Part shown: positions 17,328-26,550 of the stretch, piece by piece | Numbering within the stretch: position 1 is the stretch's first letter | Layout: each line of letters begins with the position of its first letter | Assembly: GCF_000733125.1 (NCBI RefSeq) | Contig: NZ_JPHU01000015.1 | Coordinates: forward strand, 19,209-83,208 | Length of the DNA stretch: 64,000 nt | Direction of reading: 5' to 3' | Source: Parvularcula oceani | GTDB lineage: Bacteria; Pseudomonadota; Alphaproteobacteria; Caulobacterales; Parvularculaceae | Notes under the pieces: model-generated | The model's database searches: none | What the model was told of the DNA's origin: nothing | What the model saw: only the letters and a program-made list of their open reading frames with translations | Position numbers and translations under genes: made by a program

Positions 17328-17425
17328 CCGCCCGTCAGGACATCGCAAGCGCCTTCGAACGCCGCCGACCGGCGGCACGGGGGCGCGAAGACAGATTCAT
17401 CCGGGACCGCAGAAGGATCAGTGCC

Positions 17426-18589
17426 ATGCTCACCCATTCGATCGTCGCGGCGGCGTCTCTCGCCGCCGGATACCTGGGCGCGCAGGCGGCCCAGCCTGCC
17501 GAGGGGCCGCCACGGGGCGAGGGGCTCGTCACGGCCAGCGGCGCTCGGGTGACGCTGGACCAGATCGATGCCTTCATCGATGCGCAGATGGCGGATCTCG
17601 ATATGCCGGGCCTGTCGCTCGCGATCTTCGAGGACGGGGAGATCGTCTATTCCGCCGCCAAGGGCGCTGCGAACCGCGACACGGGCGAGGCCGTCACCGA
17701 AGCGTCGGTCTTCGAGGCGGCATCCCTGTCAAAGCCCGTCTTCGCCTTCCTGGTGCTGCAACTCGTCGATGAGGGGGTGCTCGATCTCGACAGGCCGCTT
17801 CACGAATATCTTCCCTTCGAGGAGCTCGAAGAAGACGGCCGCTACAAGTCCGTCACGGCCCGGATGGTTCTGAGCCACCGGACCGGCTTTCCGAACTGGC
17901 GCTGGTTCGATCCGATCCCCGAGGGGCGCGGCATCGCGCACGGAGAGATGTACCAGAAGGCCGCCCCCGGAACGTTCGCCTATTCGGGCGAAGGCTACAA
18001 TTACCTCGCAAAGGTCGTCGCGCAGCTGACTGGCCACGACCTCACGACGCTCGACGCGCTCTATCAGGAGCGGATCGCCGAGCCGCTCGGGCTGGATTGC
18101 AGCAGCTTCGTCAGGACCTCGTGCGTCGCCGGGCGCAAGGTCATGGGACACCAGGAAGGGGCCGTGAAGGATTTCGGCTGGCCGCGGACCTTCCCCGACG
18201 ACACTCCCCAGACATTCGGCGCCGCCGGGCGGCTGCACACCAGCGCCGAGGACTATGCGCGCGTCCTCATGGCATTGATCGACGGCTGGCGCCTCTCACC
18301 CGAGACGCGGGCGGAGATGCTGCGTCCGCAGGGTGAGGTGCCGCTGGACAGCGAGATGCACAAGGCGACGGGCGCCACCGCATGGGGGCTGGGCATCGCG
18401 ATCGAGCCGACCCCGTTCGGAACCCGCTACGAGCACGGCGGCAACAACAACAATTTCCAGTCGGGCATGATGTTCTTTGAGGAAGGCGGCCCCGGCTACG
18501 TCTTCATGACGAATTCGGACACGGGCACCGACTTCGATCGCCGCTTGCAGCGCTTCATCACGCATGGCCCGCAGGCGAAGGACGGATGA
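17426..18589 (+). CDS. beta-lactamase-family (S12) serine hydrolase
   Basis: 387 aa full-length class C beta-lactamase/esterase-like hydrolase. The ATG at 17426 has AGAAGGA upstream and begins a signal peptide (MLTHSIVAAASLAAGYLGAQAA); an earlier in-frame ATG overlapping the previous stop is less likely. Motifs are SxxK in AASLSKPVF (about 99), YSGEGY as the YxN equivalent (N replaced by G, as in the truncated homologue at 14789) and a late His/Gly motif in YEHGGNNNNF. The substrate could be D-amino-acid peptides, beta-lactams or esters. Confidence 0.87.
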   Translation: MLTHSIVAAASLAAGYLGAQAAQPAEGPPRGEGLVTASGARVTLDQIDAFIDAQMADLDMPGLSLAIFEDGEIVYSAAKGAANRDTGEAVTEASVFEAASLSKPVFAFLVLQLVDEGVLDLDRPLHEYLPFEELEEDGRYKSVTARMVLSHRTGFPNWRWFDPIPEGRGIAHGEMYQKAAPGTFAYSGEGYNYLAKVVAQLTGHDLTTLDALYQERIAEPLGLDCSSFVRTSCVAGRKVMGHQEGAVKDFGWPRTFPDDTPQTFGAAGRLHTSAEDYARVLMALIDGWRLSPETRAEMLRPQGEVPLDSEMHKATGATAWGLGIAIEPTPFGTRYEHGGNNNNFQSGMMFFEEGGPGYVFMTNSDTGTDFDRRLQRFITHGPQAKDG

Positions 18590-18603
18590 GACCGGACCGG
18601 CCA

Positions 18604-18641
18604 TTGACAATATGACAGCGCTTATACATAAGCGCTGTCAT
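18604..18641 (+). promoter_or_regulatory. promoter and 30-bp operator palindrome of the second MarR gene
   Basis: A perfect -35 TTGACA (18604-18609) is followed after 17 bp by CATAAG (18627-18632). A perfect inverted repeat of 14-nt arms (ATGACAGCGCTTAT at 18612-18625; its complement at 18628-18641, 2-nt centre) covers spacer, -10 and the start codon at 18640. A transcript from this promoter would start at or next to the ATG. Autorepression by the encoded MarR protein is the simple reading. Confidence 0.7.
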
Positions 18642-19122
18642 GCCCTTTCGTCCTGCCGATGGCCTCGGAACCCAGATGCGCCGCCTTCTCGAACTCCTCG
18701 ATGGGGAGCTCGAAGCGTTCTATCGCGACGAGCACCCGTTCTACGTTCCCCGGTACACGCCGGTCATGAAGGCCCTGGCCGAGGCCGGGGATCTGACGAT
18801 CAAGGAGATCGCGGAGCGGTCCAGCGTGTCCCATTCCGCCGCGAGCCAGACGGTCTCGAAGCTGGCGGGCCACGGCCTCGTATCGCTCCAGCCGGACGAG
18901 GACAGGCGCGGGCGCCGGGTCCGCCTGACGGCTGAAGGCGAGGCGCTGCTTCCCTGGCTGAAGCGGCGATGGGCCGCGACCAATGCCGCGGCGCAGGAGC
19001 TCAACCGCGAACTCGATTACCTGCTGAGCACGGTGCTCGCCCAGGCGATCCTCCGGCTCGAACAACGCTCCTTCTCCGAGCGGATCCGCCGGCACGAGGA
19101 AGATCAGGGAGACAAGGCATGA
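18640..19122 (+). CDS. MarR-family transcriptional regulator
   Basis: 160 aa winged-helix regulator: HTH at about 50-75 (TIKEIAERSSVSHSAASQTVSKL) and wing PDEDRRGRRVRLT, with helical dimerisation ends. Its ATG lies inside the right arm of the 30-bp palindrome with no room for a Shine-Dalgarno, suggesting leaderless translation and autoregulation. It is co-transcribed with the S41 peptidase gene, whose ATG overlaps its stop. Confidence 0.9.
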   Translation: MPFRPADGLGTQMRRLLELLDGELEAFYRDEHPFYVPRYTPVMKALAEAGDLTIKEIAERSSVSHSAASQTVSKLAGHGLVSLQPDEDRRGRRVRLTAEGEALLPWLKRRWAATNAAAQELNRELDYLLSTVLAQAILRLEQRSFSERIRRHEEDQGDKA

Positions 19123-20111
19123 AGACGATCTGGTTCGGCCTCGCCGCGCTCGCATGGCTCGGCGCGCCCGCCTTCGCCCAGGGCCTGGCGCCGGGCGACC
19201 GGCAGGCGGTCATAGACGCCGTCGCGGCCCATCTCGCGACCGATTACGTCGAGGCGGAGGCGAGCGGAAAGGACGCCGCAGGCGCATTGAAGGCCGCATT
19301 CGAGGCAGGCGAATTCGACCAGGCGGAAGACGGCGAGGCCTTTGCGGCGCTTGTCGGCGCCCGCCTCAGGGCCCTGACCGGTGACGGCCACCTGAACGTC
19401 GAATATGCCGAGGAGGAGATCGCCGACAGCGACGAGGCGGAGGAGGCGTTCGACGGCGCGCAGATGGAGCGCTGGTACGGCGCGCACCGGAATTACGGCG
19501 TTCAGAAGATCGAGCGGCTCGAGGGGAATGTGGGCTATCTGGACCTGAGGGTCTTCGCGCCGATCGACATGGGAGGGGAGACGGTGGCGGCCGCGATGAC
19601 GGTGGTGGCCGACACGGACGCTCTCATCATCGACCTGCGCCATAACAGCGGCGGGATCGGCGACATGGCGGACCTCGTCGCGAGCTACCTCTTCGGGACA
19701 GAGCGCCAGCCGCTGACCGGCACTTACGACCGGCCGACCGACACGCTGACGCAGCGCTTCACGCAGCCGATGGTGCCGGGAAAGCGGTTCGGTCCGGACA
19801 AGCCGGTCTATGTCCTGATCGCCGAGCGCACCTTCTCGGCGGCCGAAGCGCTCGCCTATAACCTCCAGGCGCTGGACAGGGCGACGATCGTCGGCGAGCC
19901 CTCGGGCGGGGGCGCTCACCCGTTCGAATATGTCCGCATCCATCCGAACTTCGTTCTGTGGTCGGTCACGGCCAAGAGCGTGAACCCGATCACGAAGAGC
20001 AATTGGCAGGGCGTCGGCGTATTTCCGGATGTGGTGGTGGAGAGCGACCAGGCCTTGCAGCGAGCGCTCGAAGAGCTGGCGCTCGATGACAAAGAGGATG
20101 CGGACCGTTGA
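19119..20111 (+). CDS. S41-family peptidase (exported)
   Basis: 330 aa with a signal peptide (FGLAALAWLGAPAFAQ). The IRBP/C-terminal-processing peptidase fold is shown by GNVGYLDLR, DALIIDLRHNSGG and the catalytic-serine region RTFSAAEALAYN, followed by GEPSGGGAHP. There is no PDZ domain, as in short tricorn/IRBP-like S41 members. ATG overlaps the MarR stop. It probably degrades or modifies a periplasmic peptide; the substrate is unknown. Confidence 0.88.
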   Translation: MKTIWFGLAALAWLGAPAFAQGLAPGDRQAVIDAVAAHLATDYVEAEASGKDAAGALKAAFEAGEFDQAEDGEAFAALVGARLRALTGDGHLNVEYAEEEIADSDEAEEAFDGAQMERWYGAHRNYGVQKIERLEGNVGYLDLRVFAPIDMGGETVAAAMTVVADTDALIIDLRHNSGGIGDMADLVASYLFGTERQPLTGTYDRPTDTLTQRFTQPMVPGKRFGPDKPVYVLIAERTFSAAEALAYNLQALDRATIVGEPSGGGAHPFEYVRIHPNFVLWSVTAKSVNPITKSNWQGVGVFPDVVVESDQALQRALEELALDDKEDADR

Positions 20112-20149
20112 GCCGTTCCCAGGGCCCGGGCATGGCGGGCCCCCGCGCA

Positions 20150-20168
20150 GGGCCGTGCAGCACGGCCC
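20150..20168 (+). terminator. GC-rich hairpin between S41 and oxidase genes
   Basis: Inverted repeat GGGCCGTGC / GCACGGCCC around a single base, just after the S41 stop. No T-run follows, so this may be a pause or partial terminator. It argues against translation continuing from the TTG overlapping the S41 stop into the oxidase gene. Confidence 0.35.
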
Positions 20169-20215
20169 CGGCGCGCCATGACGCCTCCTGTCAGCCAGGT
20201 TCCGGACCATCCGCC

Positions 20216-21388
20216 ATGCCTGTGCTGAACCGACGCGGCATGCTCGCGGCCGCATTGGGCGCGGCGGCGGCCGGGTGCGCGCCGGTGCGGCTCGCGGGCG
20301 AACGGCCGCTCCGCGGCAAGCAGGCTTACGGTTTCGGCGCGCTCGAGCCGCTCGACCTTTCGCCCGGGAACCTCGTGAAGATCACCGTCTGCACCCGGCC
20401 GGTCCGCCCAGCGGGCCCGAGGCTGGAGGCGCAGGCGCTGGGCGGCAAGAGGATCGTCCACAATTACGGCCATGGCGGGTCCGGCTGGTCGCTCGCCTGG
20501 GGCTATGCCGAAGCGGCGCGGGCCCTTGTGCTGCGGGACCGTCCGAAATCGGCTGCGGTCCTGGGGGCGGGCGCGATCGGGCTGACAACGGCCATCGCGC
20601 TTGCGGAGGCAGGCATCGCCGTCACGATCCATGCGCGCGACCTGCCGATGCAGAGCAGGTCCGCCCGCGCGACAGGGGTCTGGTCCCCATCGAGCCGCAT
20701 CGCCCTCAGCGGCGCGGCCGATCCGGGCTTCCCTGCGCGCTGGGAGGCGCTGACGCGGCGATCCTACAGGCGCCATCTCGGCTATGTCGGGCGGTCGGGG
20801 CATCCGGTCGAGTTCACGCCGCGCTTCTTTGTCGGGACAAAAGCGCCGGAGGCGCCGCTCGCCGTCCCGCCGCCGGGCGCCGGGGGCTTCCTCCACCTCG
20901 AGCGGAGGGTCCGCGGGATGACGCCGCCATGGACCGAGCGGCACGACATGCCCTTCCCGGTCGATGGCAGCGTCAGAGGCGGCCTCGTGATGACGTTCAA
21001 CATCACCGAATATGCGCGCCAGATGACGGACGATTTCCTGGCCCTCGGCGGGCGGATCGAGCAGGCCGAGATCGCGTCGCTCGAAGAGCTTGCGCGCCTT
21101 CCGGCCGATGTCGTGGTGAACTGCGCGGGCTATGACGCGAAGGAGCTCGCCCGTGACGACACCCTCGTCCCCGTCCGGGGACAGATCGCCTGGATGGCGC
21201 CGCAGACCGACCGCCTCTACGGAACCTTCCACCGGAACGTCATGGTGCTCTCCCGCCGCGACGGGCTCCTCATCCAGGAGACGGGCGGCAACGACTTCTA
21301 CGGCTATGGCGATGACGGCGAGGCGGAGGACAGGGAAGAGGTCCTGGCGGCCCTCGCCAAGGCGGCGCCTTTGTTCGCCTATGGCTGA
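20216..21388 (+). CDS. FAD-dependent D-amino-acid-oxidase-like protein with permuted motif order
   Basis: 390 aa starting with a twin-arginine-like lipoprotein leader (LNRRGMLAAALGAAAAGC). DAAO motifs are all recognisable but out of order. The segment that closes ordinary DAAO proteins (RPVRPAGPRLE at 61-71 and HNYGHGGSGW at 82-91, with SLAWG) precedes the Rossmann FAD motif GAGAIG (117-122). ATGVWSPSSRI, VVNCAGYDAKEL and VPVRGQ follow, and the protein ends soon after. This is a circular permutation of the DAAO chain. It probably deaminates an amino acid or glycine-like substrate at the cell surface. The ATG is chosen because it begins the leader. Confidence 0.82.
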   Translation: MPVLNRRGMLAAALGAAAAGCAPVRLAGERPLRGKQAYGFGALEPLDLSPGNLVKITVCTRPVRPAGPRLEAQALGGKRIVHNYGHGGSGWSLAWGYAEAARALVLRDRPKSAAVLGAGAIGLTTAIALAEAGIAVTIHARDLPMQSRSARATGVWSPSSRIALSGAADPGFPARWEALTRRSYRRHLGYVGRSGHPVEFTPRFFVGTKAPEAPLAVPPPGAGGFLHLERRVRGMTPPWTERHDMPFPVDGSVRGGLVMTFNITEYARQMTDDFLALGGRIEQAEIASLEELARLPADVVVNCAGYDAKELARDDTLVPVRGQIAWMAPQTDRLYGTFHRNVMVLSRRDGLLIQETGGNDFYGYGDDGEAEDREEVLAALAKAAPLFAYG

Positions 21389-22105
21389 ACGTCCGCGCCG
21401 ATAAGGGCGAAGCCCGCCCGGAAAGCCGGATCCAATTCGCAAGAGCGGTTCCAAGGGGTTCATGAGGGGCGAAGCGGGGCCGGAACGGTCTCCGCCGGCC
21501 GATCCTCATCGGGACGGCGAAGGAGCAGCCCTCCTTGGACCAGACCCCGCACGCCGCACGCATCTGCGCTTCTGCATTGCGAAGAATTGCTGAGAAGATT
21601 CCGTTAAACCAATCCTATTTCTTAGTATTTCGGCTATGACCGATTAGAAAAAAGAGTAATCATCATAGTTACGAACTGATCTATTATGGTGTGGTTTTAA
21701 GTCTATGGCAGTGTATACTATTTCATGATCTTACGCTTCAAGTCTCTTTGTCTGAGGCGCAGGAAACGTTCGATGTCTCAACATAGAGAACGCCGGCAGT
21801 GCCAGCGTCCTCTGGTCCACTGACCGGCCCATGGGCGGCGCGGCTCCGGTGTTCGGGGCAGGGTCGTCTCCCGCGATGCCGATAGGTCTTCTCCTGTTTC
21901 ACCTACGCTGCCTTTCGCCTTCGCGATCAGCACCTCGGTCCCGCGCGGCTCCTCGGTAGCTTCACCGGCGCTATGCCGCTTGGGTCGGATGCCGCCGTCC
22001 TGCCGAGCGCTGTCCGAACATTCGGAAGAGGGCAGAGCAGCCTCGAATTGACCGCGGCCTCGCCAAGCAGCACGGTGACGTCAAGACATGATCGGAGGAA
22101 CCGCG
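21389..22105. other. 717-bp non-coding stretch with an AT-rich centre
   Basis: No convincing gene. The flanks are GC-rich, but about 21580-21780 is strikingly AT-rich with many stops in all frames, and it contains one copy of a diverged direct repeat (21591-21647). The right end supplies the ribosome-binding site of the esterase gene (GGAGG, about 8 nt before its ATG). Confidence 0.6.
21591..21647 (+). repeat. copy A of a 57-58 bp AT-rich direct repeat
   Basis: It starts TGAGAAGATTCCGTT and ends GGCTATGACCGATTAG. It aligns by eye with 31976-32033 (TGAGAAAATGCCGTT ... CCTATGATCGATTAG) with one indel and roughly three quarters identity, same orientation. AAAGAGTA follows shortly after in both copies. 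Its nature is unknown: element end, regulatory region or small RNA. Confidence 0.55.
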
Positions 22106-23032
22106 ATGTCATCGCTCCTACGGCACGCGCTCGCCTTCATTGCGTGCGCCGTCCTTTTTCCCGTCCCCGCCTTCGCGCAGGACGGGACGATGTACCCGAT
22201 GGAGGCGCCGGACGAGCCGAATGCGATCCCGCTCGGGACGGGCGGCGTCGAGAACCAGACCGCCTCGGAGAGCTGGTTCCGGCAGTGGGGCGACCCGATG
22301 GCGCGCAACATCACCGAGGCAACGCTGACGCCGTTCCTGCCAGACCCGGACAAGGCGACGGGTGCGGCCGTGATCGTCGCGCCCGGCGGCGGGTTCATGT
22401 GGCTCTCGATGGGCAATGAGGGCTGGGAGGTTGCCGAGGCCCTGAACGAACACGGCGTCGCCGCCTTCGTGCTGAAATACCGCCTGCAGCCGACGGCCGA
22501 TTCGCTCGAGGACTTCGAGGGGCAGATGAACCGCCGCTTCGACGAGGCGAGCAACGAGGGCGAGGCAGAACGGCCGCAGCGGCCGCGCTGGGACCTGTCG
22601 AACCAGCTCGAAGACGCCGAGGCGGCCTACCGGGTGGTCGTAGACCGCGCGGACGAGTGGAACGTCGACACGGATCGGATCGGCATGATGGGCTTTTCGG
22701 CCGGCGCGGGGCTGACCATGCACACGGCGCTCAACTCGGACGTTGCCGACCTTGCCTTCATCGCGCCGATCTATGGCGGGATGGGAGAGATGGACGTCCC
22801 CGACGATGCCCCGCCCATGTTCGCCGCGATCGCGTCCGACGACTTCCTCTTCGGCGGCGAGTTCGGCGTCGTTGAGTCCTGGTACGAGGCGGGTGTGCCC
22901 GTTGAGTTCCACCTCTACCAGAACGGCGGCCATGGCTTCGGCCTCGGCAATCCCGACCGGACAAGCAATGAGTGGTTCGACGCTTTCATGCACTGGGTGG
23001 AGGTGAATGGCTGGCTCTCGGCGGAGAGCTGA
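22106..23032 (+). CDS. exported alpha/beta-hydrolase (acetyl-xylan-esterase-like)
   Basis: 308 aa with a signal peptide (IACAVLFPVPAFAQD). The alpha/beta-hydrolase fold shows the oxyanion region VIVAPGGGFMWLS, the nucleophile elbow GFSAGAG and the catalytic His in NGGHGFG, a pattern seen in acetyl esterases of xylan clusters. ATG at 22106 follows CGGAGGAA; an upstream in-frame ATG at 22088 is weaker. It is first gene of the glycan operon and overlaps the GH27 start by 26 nt. Confidence 0.85.
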   Translation: MSSLLRHALAFIACAVLFPVPAFAQDGTMYPMEAPDEPNAIPLGTGGVENQTASESWFRQWGDPMARNITEATLTPFLPDPDKATGAAVIVAPGGGFMWLSMGNEGWEVAEALNEHGVAAFVLKYRLQPTADSLEDFEGQMNRRFDEASNEGEAERPQRPRWDLSNQLEDAEAAYRVVVDRADEWNVDTDRIGMMGFSAGAGLTMHTALNSDVADLAFIAPIYGGMGEMDVPDDAPPMFAAIASDDFLFGGEFGVVESWYEAGVPVEFHLYQNGGHGFGLGNPDRTSNEWFDAFMHWVEVNGWLSAES

Positions 23033-24962
23033 CTTGCCTCTCCTCAGGCAGACCCGCCGGCGCAGTCGTCCGTATACATTTCTCGCCATCGCGGCGGCGG
23101 CCGCTCATGCCGCCCTTGCCAACGCTGCCGCCATGGAGGGCCTTGAGCCGGCCGGGCGGTGGACGGCGAACGAGCGAGGCGATGCCGCTCTGCCGCCCAT
23201 GGGGTGGAACACGTGGAATGCCTTCTTCTACGACATCGACGAGGAGAAGGTCCTCGCCTCTGCGCAGATCATGCTGGACAGCGGGCTCGCGGAGGCGGGC
23301 TACCGCTACGTGAACCTGGACGAGGGGTGGTGGTCCCATCGCCGGCAGCCCGATGGGCGGATGATCGTGAACACCGAGCGCTTCCCCTCCGCTGCGACGG
23401 CGGACGGAGCCACGAGCTTCAAGCCGTTCACCAATCATATCCATGCCATGGGCCTGAAGACCGGCATCTACACCGACATCGGACGGAACACGTGCGGACA
23501 GGCCTACGGTCCGGACGATGCCAACCTGCCGCAGGGCTCGATCCGCGAGCGCGAGGTCGGCCTCTACGGGCATATCGAGCAGGACGTCGCGCTGTTCTTC
23601 GAGGAGTGGGGCTTCGACTACATCAAGGTCGATGGCTGCGGCATCCGCGCCTTCGGCGAGGACAGCGAGGGCGTTGAAGCGGGACGCTACCGCGCACTCG
23701 AGCCGCTGATCGATATGGCCTCGATCGCGCGGACCGACATCGCGCAGGTCAAATCCTTGTTTACCGATGTCGCTGAAGCGCTCGCGGCGTCGAACCGCGA
23801 CGACGACTACATCTTCTCGGTCTGCCTCTGGGGCGCGGCAAACGTGCGGGCTTGGGCGAAGGAGGTCGGCAATGTCTCGCGGACCAGCAACGACATCACG
23901 CCGGACTGGACGCGCATGCTGACGAATTTCGACACGACCGTCAGCCGGGCTCTCTATGCCCAGCCGCACAGTTGGAACGACCCCGACATGCTGTTCGTGG
24001 GGCAGGGCGAGTTCGATGCCGACCACATGAGGGAGGCGCGCTCGCACTTCGCCCTGTGGGCGATCGTCAACGCGCCGCTGCTGATCGGCTACGACCTGCG
24101 CGAAGCGACCGACGAGCAGCTCGCGCTGCTGGGCAACCGCGAGATCATCGCCCTGAACCAGGACCCCGCCGGCCACCAGGCGGTGCCGGTCTACAATTCC
24201 GAGGACGTACAGATCCTGGTGAAGACGCTGGCGAACGGCGAGAAGGGCGTCGCGATCTTCAACAGGGGACTGGCGCCGATCGACGCCGTGCTGACGGCCG
24301 AACACCTGAAGATGAATGCGGAGAAGGCGATCGTCCTTCGCGATCTATGGAACGGCGATATGATGAGCTTCACGGGCGAGGCCGAAATGAGCGTCGAGCC
24401 TCGCGAGACGCTCGTCTTCCGCGCTTCCGGCGAGCGGGCGCTTACGGGCGGCATCTACCTGTCGGAAATGCCGGGGGACGTGAACGTGGCCGAGGATGGG
24501 ATCGAGTATCCCGCCGGCGATCCGACGATCCACCGTTCGGTCATCCCGTGGACCGGGACCAGAGGCAGCGGCGAGATCCCGACCTATGCCGGCTGGGGCG
24601 GCGCGCAGGCCGACCGGACGCCTTTCGGCCTGCCGCTGCGGCTGGATGGGGAAGTCGTCTCTTCGGGCATCGGCATCCTCGCCAACTCCCGGCTCGAGGT
24701 CCGCAACGGAGGACACAAACGCTTCGCCGCCACCGTGGGTGTCGACGACTCGGCAAGCCTCGCGGGCGACCCTGTCGTCTTCTCCGTCTATATCGATGGC
24801 GAACTCGTCGGGCAGACCGAGCCCGTCACGCTGGCGGGCGGTCCGGTCCCGCTGGCCGCCGACATCGAAGGCGCCCGGATCGTCGAACTTGTCGCCCGGA
24901 GCGAGACGTCGCGGCCCTTCGACCTTCCGGTCGTCTGGGGAGAAGCGCGACTGCTGAGGTGA
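23007..24962 (+). CDS. GH27 alpha-galactosidase with C-terminal NPCBM domain
   Basis: 651 aa. After an N-terminal signal-like segment the GH27 barrel begins PPMGWNTWNAFF and carries the nucleophile Asp in YIKVDGCG and the acid/base Asp in SWNDPDML, with the LNQDPAG stretch at the end of the barrel. A beta domain follows. The last about 140 residues match an NPCBM-type carbohydrate-binding module (GIGILANSRLEV, FAATVGVDDSA, VYIDGELV). It removes terminal alpha-galactose, or beta-L-arabinopyranose in some relatives. Confidence 0.9.
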   Translation: MAGSRRRADLPLLRQTRRRSRPYTFLAIAAAAAHAALANAAAMEGLEPAGRWTANERGDAALPPMGWNTWNAFFYDIDEEKVLASAQIMLDSGLAEAGYRYVNLDEGWWSHRRQPDGRMIVNTERFPSAATADGATSFKPFTNHIHAMGLKTGIYTDIGRNTCGQAYGPDDANLPQGSIREREVGLYGHIEQDVALFFEEWGFDYIKVDGCGIRAFGEDSEGVEAGRYRALEPLIDMASIARTDIAQVKSLFTDVAEALAASNRDDDYIFSVCLWGAANVRAWAKEVGNVSRTSNDITPDWTRMLTNFDTTVSRALYAQPHSWNDPDMLFVGQGEFDADHMREARSHFALWAIVNAPLLIGYDLREATDEQLALLGNREIIALNQDPAGHQAVPVYNSEDVQILVKTLANGEKGVAIFNRGLAPIDAVLTAEHLKMNAEKAIVLRDLWNGDMMSFTGEAEMSVEPRETLVFRASGERALTGGIYLSEMPGDVNVAEDGIEYPAGDPTIHRSVIPWTGTRGSGEIPTYAGWGGAQADRTPFGLPLRLDGEVVSSGIGILANSRLEVRNGGHKRFAATVGVDDSASLAGDPVVFSVYIDGELVGQTEPVTLAGGPVPLAADIEGARIVELVARSETSRPFDLPVVWGEARLLR

Positions 24963-25017
24963 CCGCCACCCGGCCGACGCGGTTCAGAGAAACAACCAGA
25001 ACTTCAAGCGAGGAAAC

Positions 25018-26550
25018 ATGATCTTCAACCGGCTGCTCGGCTCCGCCGCTTCAGTGCTTCTCATGGCCGGTGCGGCCCAGGCCCAGACGATGATCGAGAT
25101 CGACCGCGATGCGCCGATCGGCACGATCGCGCCGGAGGTCTACGGCCAGTTCGTCGAGCACTTGGGCGCAGGGATCTATGACGGGATCTGGGTCGGCGAG
25201 GACTCCGGCATCGCGAACACGGACGGTATTCGCGACGACGTTTTCGCTGCTCTGGATCGGCTCGACGTCCCAGTCATGCGCTGGCCGGGCGGCTGCTATG
25301 CCGACCTCTATCACTGGCGCGACGGGATCGGACCGAGGGAACAGCGCGCCGGCACGGTGAACATGGCCTGGGGCGGCACGCCCGAGAGCAACCAGTTCGG
25401 GACGCACGAATTCTTCGACCTCGCCGAGCGCCTGGGCGCGAAGACCTACCTCAACGTCAATCTCGGCACCGGCACGCCGGGCGAGGCGCAGGCCTGGCTC
25501 GAATACATCACCCTGCCCGAAGGATCGGACCTCGCCGAGGAGCGCAAGGCGAACGGCCGCGAGGAGCCCTGGACGATCGACTACCTGTCGATCGGCAACG
25601 AGACCTGGGGGTGCGGGGGCAATATGCGGCCGGCCTACTATGCCGATCTCTACGCGCAGTGGGCGACGCTGCTGAAAACGGCCGGCGAGATGCCCAAGCG
25701 CGTCATCTCGGGCTCGCACGAGGGCAACATCGACTACTCCGGAGAGATCCTCGATCACCCCGGCATGGGCGAGCTCGCCGACGGTATCTCGCTCCATTAC
25801 TACACGCTGCCGACCGGCGACTGGGGCGACAAGGGTGAAGCCACGGGCTTTCCCGAGGCCGAGTGGAACAGCACCATCACGCGCACGCTGAGGATGGAAG
25901 AAGCGATAGAGCAGTCGCTCGCCATGATCGACAAGCATGAGCTCGGTCAGGACTTCGGCCTCTATGTCGACGAGTGGGGCATGTGGGTGAACGGGCCCGA
26001 GGGCGCGCCCGCGCTCTACCAGCAGAACACGATACGCGATGCGGTGGTCGCGGCCCTGAACTTCCATCTCTTCCACGAGCATGCCGACCGCGTGCCGATG
26101 ACCAACATCGCGCAGATGGTGAACGTGCTTCAGGCGATGATCCTGACGGACGGGCCGGACATGCTGCTGACGCCGACCTACCACGTCTTCGAGATGTACC
26201 GCCCCTTCCAGGGCGCGACCGCGCTGCCGGTTTCGCTCGACGCGCCGATGATCGGCGAGGGGGAGGGCGCCTTCGCCGCGATCAGCGCCACGGCGGCGCT
26301 GACCGAGGAGGACGAACTCGTCGTCGGCCTCGTCAACGCGGATCCGAACGCGGCGCACCGCGTAACCATGGCGGCGGGCGACGCTCGTCGGGCGAGGGGC
26401 CGGGTGCTCACTGCCGACAGCATCGATGCGCACAACACTTTCGATGCGCCGGACACGGTCGTGCCGGAGGCGCTGAGCGTCCGGGCGCGCGACGGAAGTT
26501 TCACCGTCGAGCTGCCGCCTCGGTCGGTCACCGTGCTGACGGTGGAGTGA
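25018..26550 (+). CDS. GH51 alpha-L-arabinofuranosidase
   Basis: 510 aa exported enzyme (signal peptide ending AAQAQ). GH51 signatures: EVYGQFVEHLG near the start, MRWPGGCYADLYHW, the acid/base Glu in SIGNETWGCGG, and the nucleophile Glu in YVDEWGMW, with a C-terminal beta-sandwich ending ELPPRSVTVLTVE. It releases arabinofuranose side chains from arabinan or arabinoxylan. ATG has GAGGAAAC upstream. It is third gene of the operon. Confidence 0.93.
   Translation: MIFNRLLGSAASVLLMAGAAQAQTMIEIDRDAPIGTIAPEVYGQFVEHLGAGIYDGIWVGEDSGIANTDGIRDDVFAALDRLDVPVMRWPGGCYADLYHWRDGIGPREQRAGTVNMAWGGTPESNQFGTHEFFDLAERLGAKTYLNVNLGTGTPGEAQAWLEYITLPEGSDLAEERKANGREEPWTIDYLSIGNETWGCGGNMRPAYYADLYAQWATLLKTAGEMPKRVISGSHEGNIDYSGEILDHPGMGELADGISLHYYTLPTGDWGDKGEATGFPEAEWNSTITRTLRMEEAIEQSLAMIDKHELGQDFGLYVDEWGMWVNGPEGAPALYQQNTIRDAVVAALNFHLFHEHADRVPMTNIAQMVNVLQAMILTDGPDMLLTPTYHVFEMYRPFQGATALPVSLDAPMIGEGEGAFAAISATAALTEEDELVVGLVNADPNAAHRVTMAAGDARRARGRVLTADSIDAHNTFDAPDTVVPEALSVRARDGSFTVELPPRSVTVLTVE

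Noticed and set aside
17324..17425. N-terminal extension of the S12 hydrolase from the ATG overlapping the previous stop
   Set aside because: Arg-rich with no signal; the ATG at 17426 has a good ribosome-binding site and begins a signal peptide.
20108..20215. N-terminal extension of the DAAO-like protein
   Set aside because: Crosses a GC-rich hairpin and has no family character; the Tat-like leader begins at 20216.
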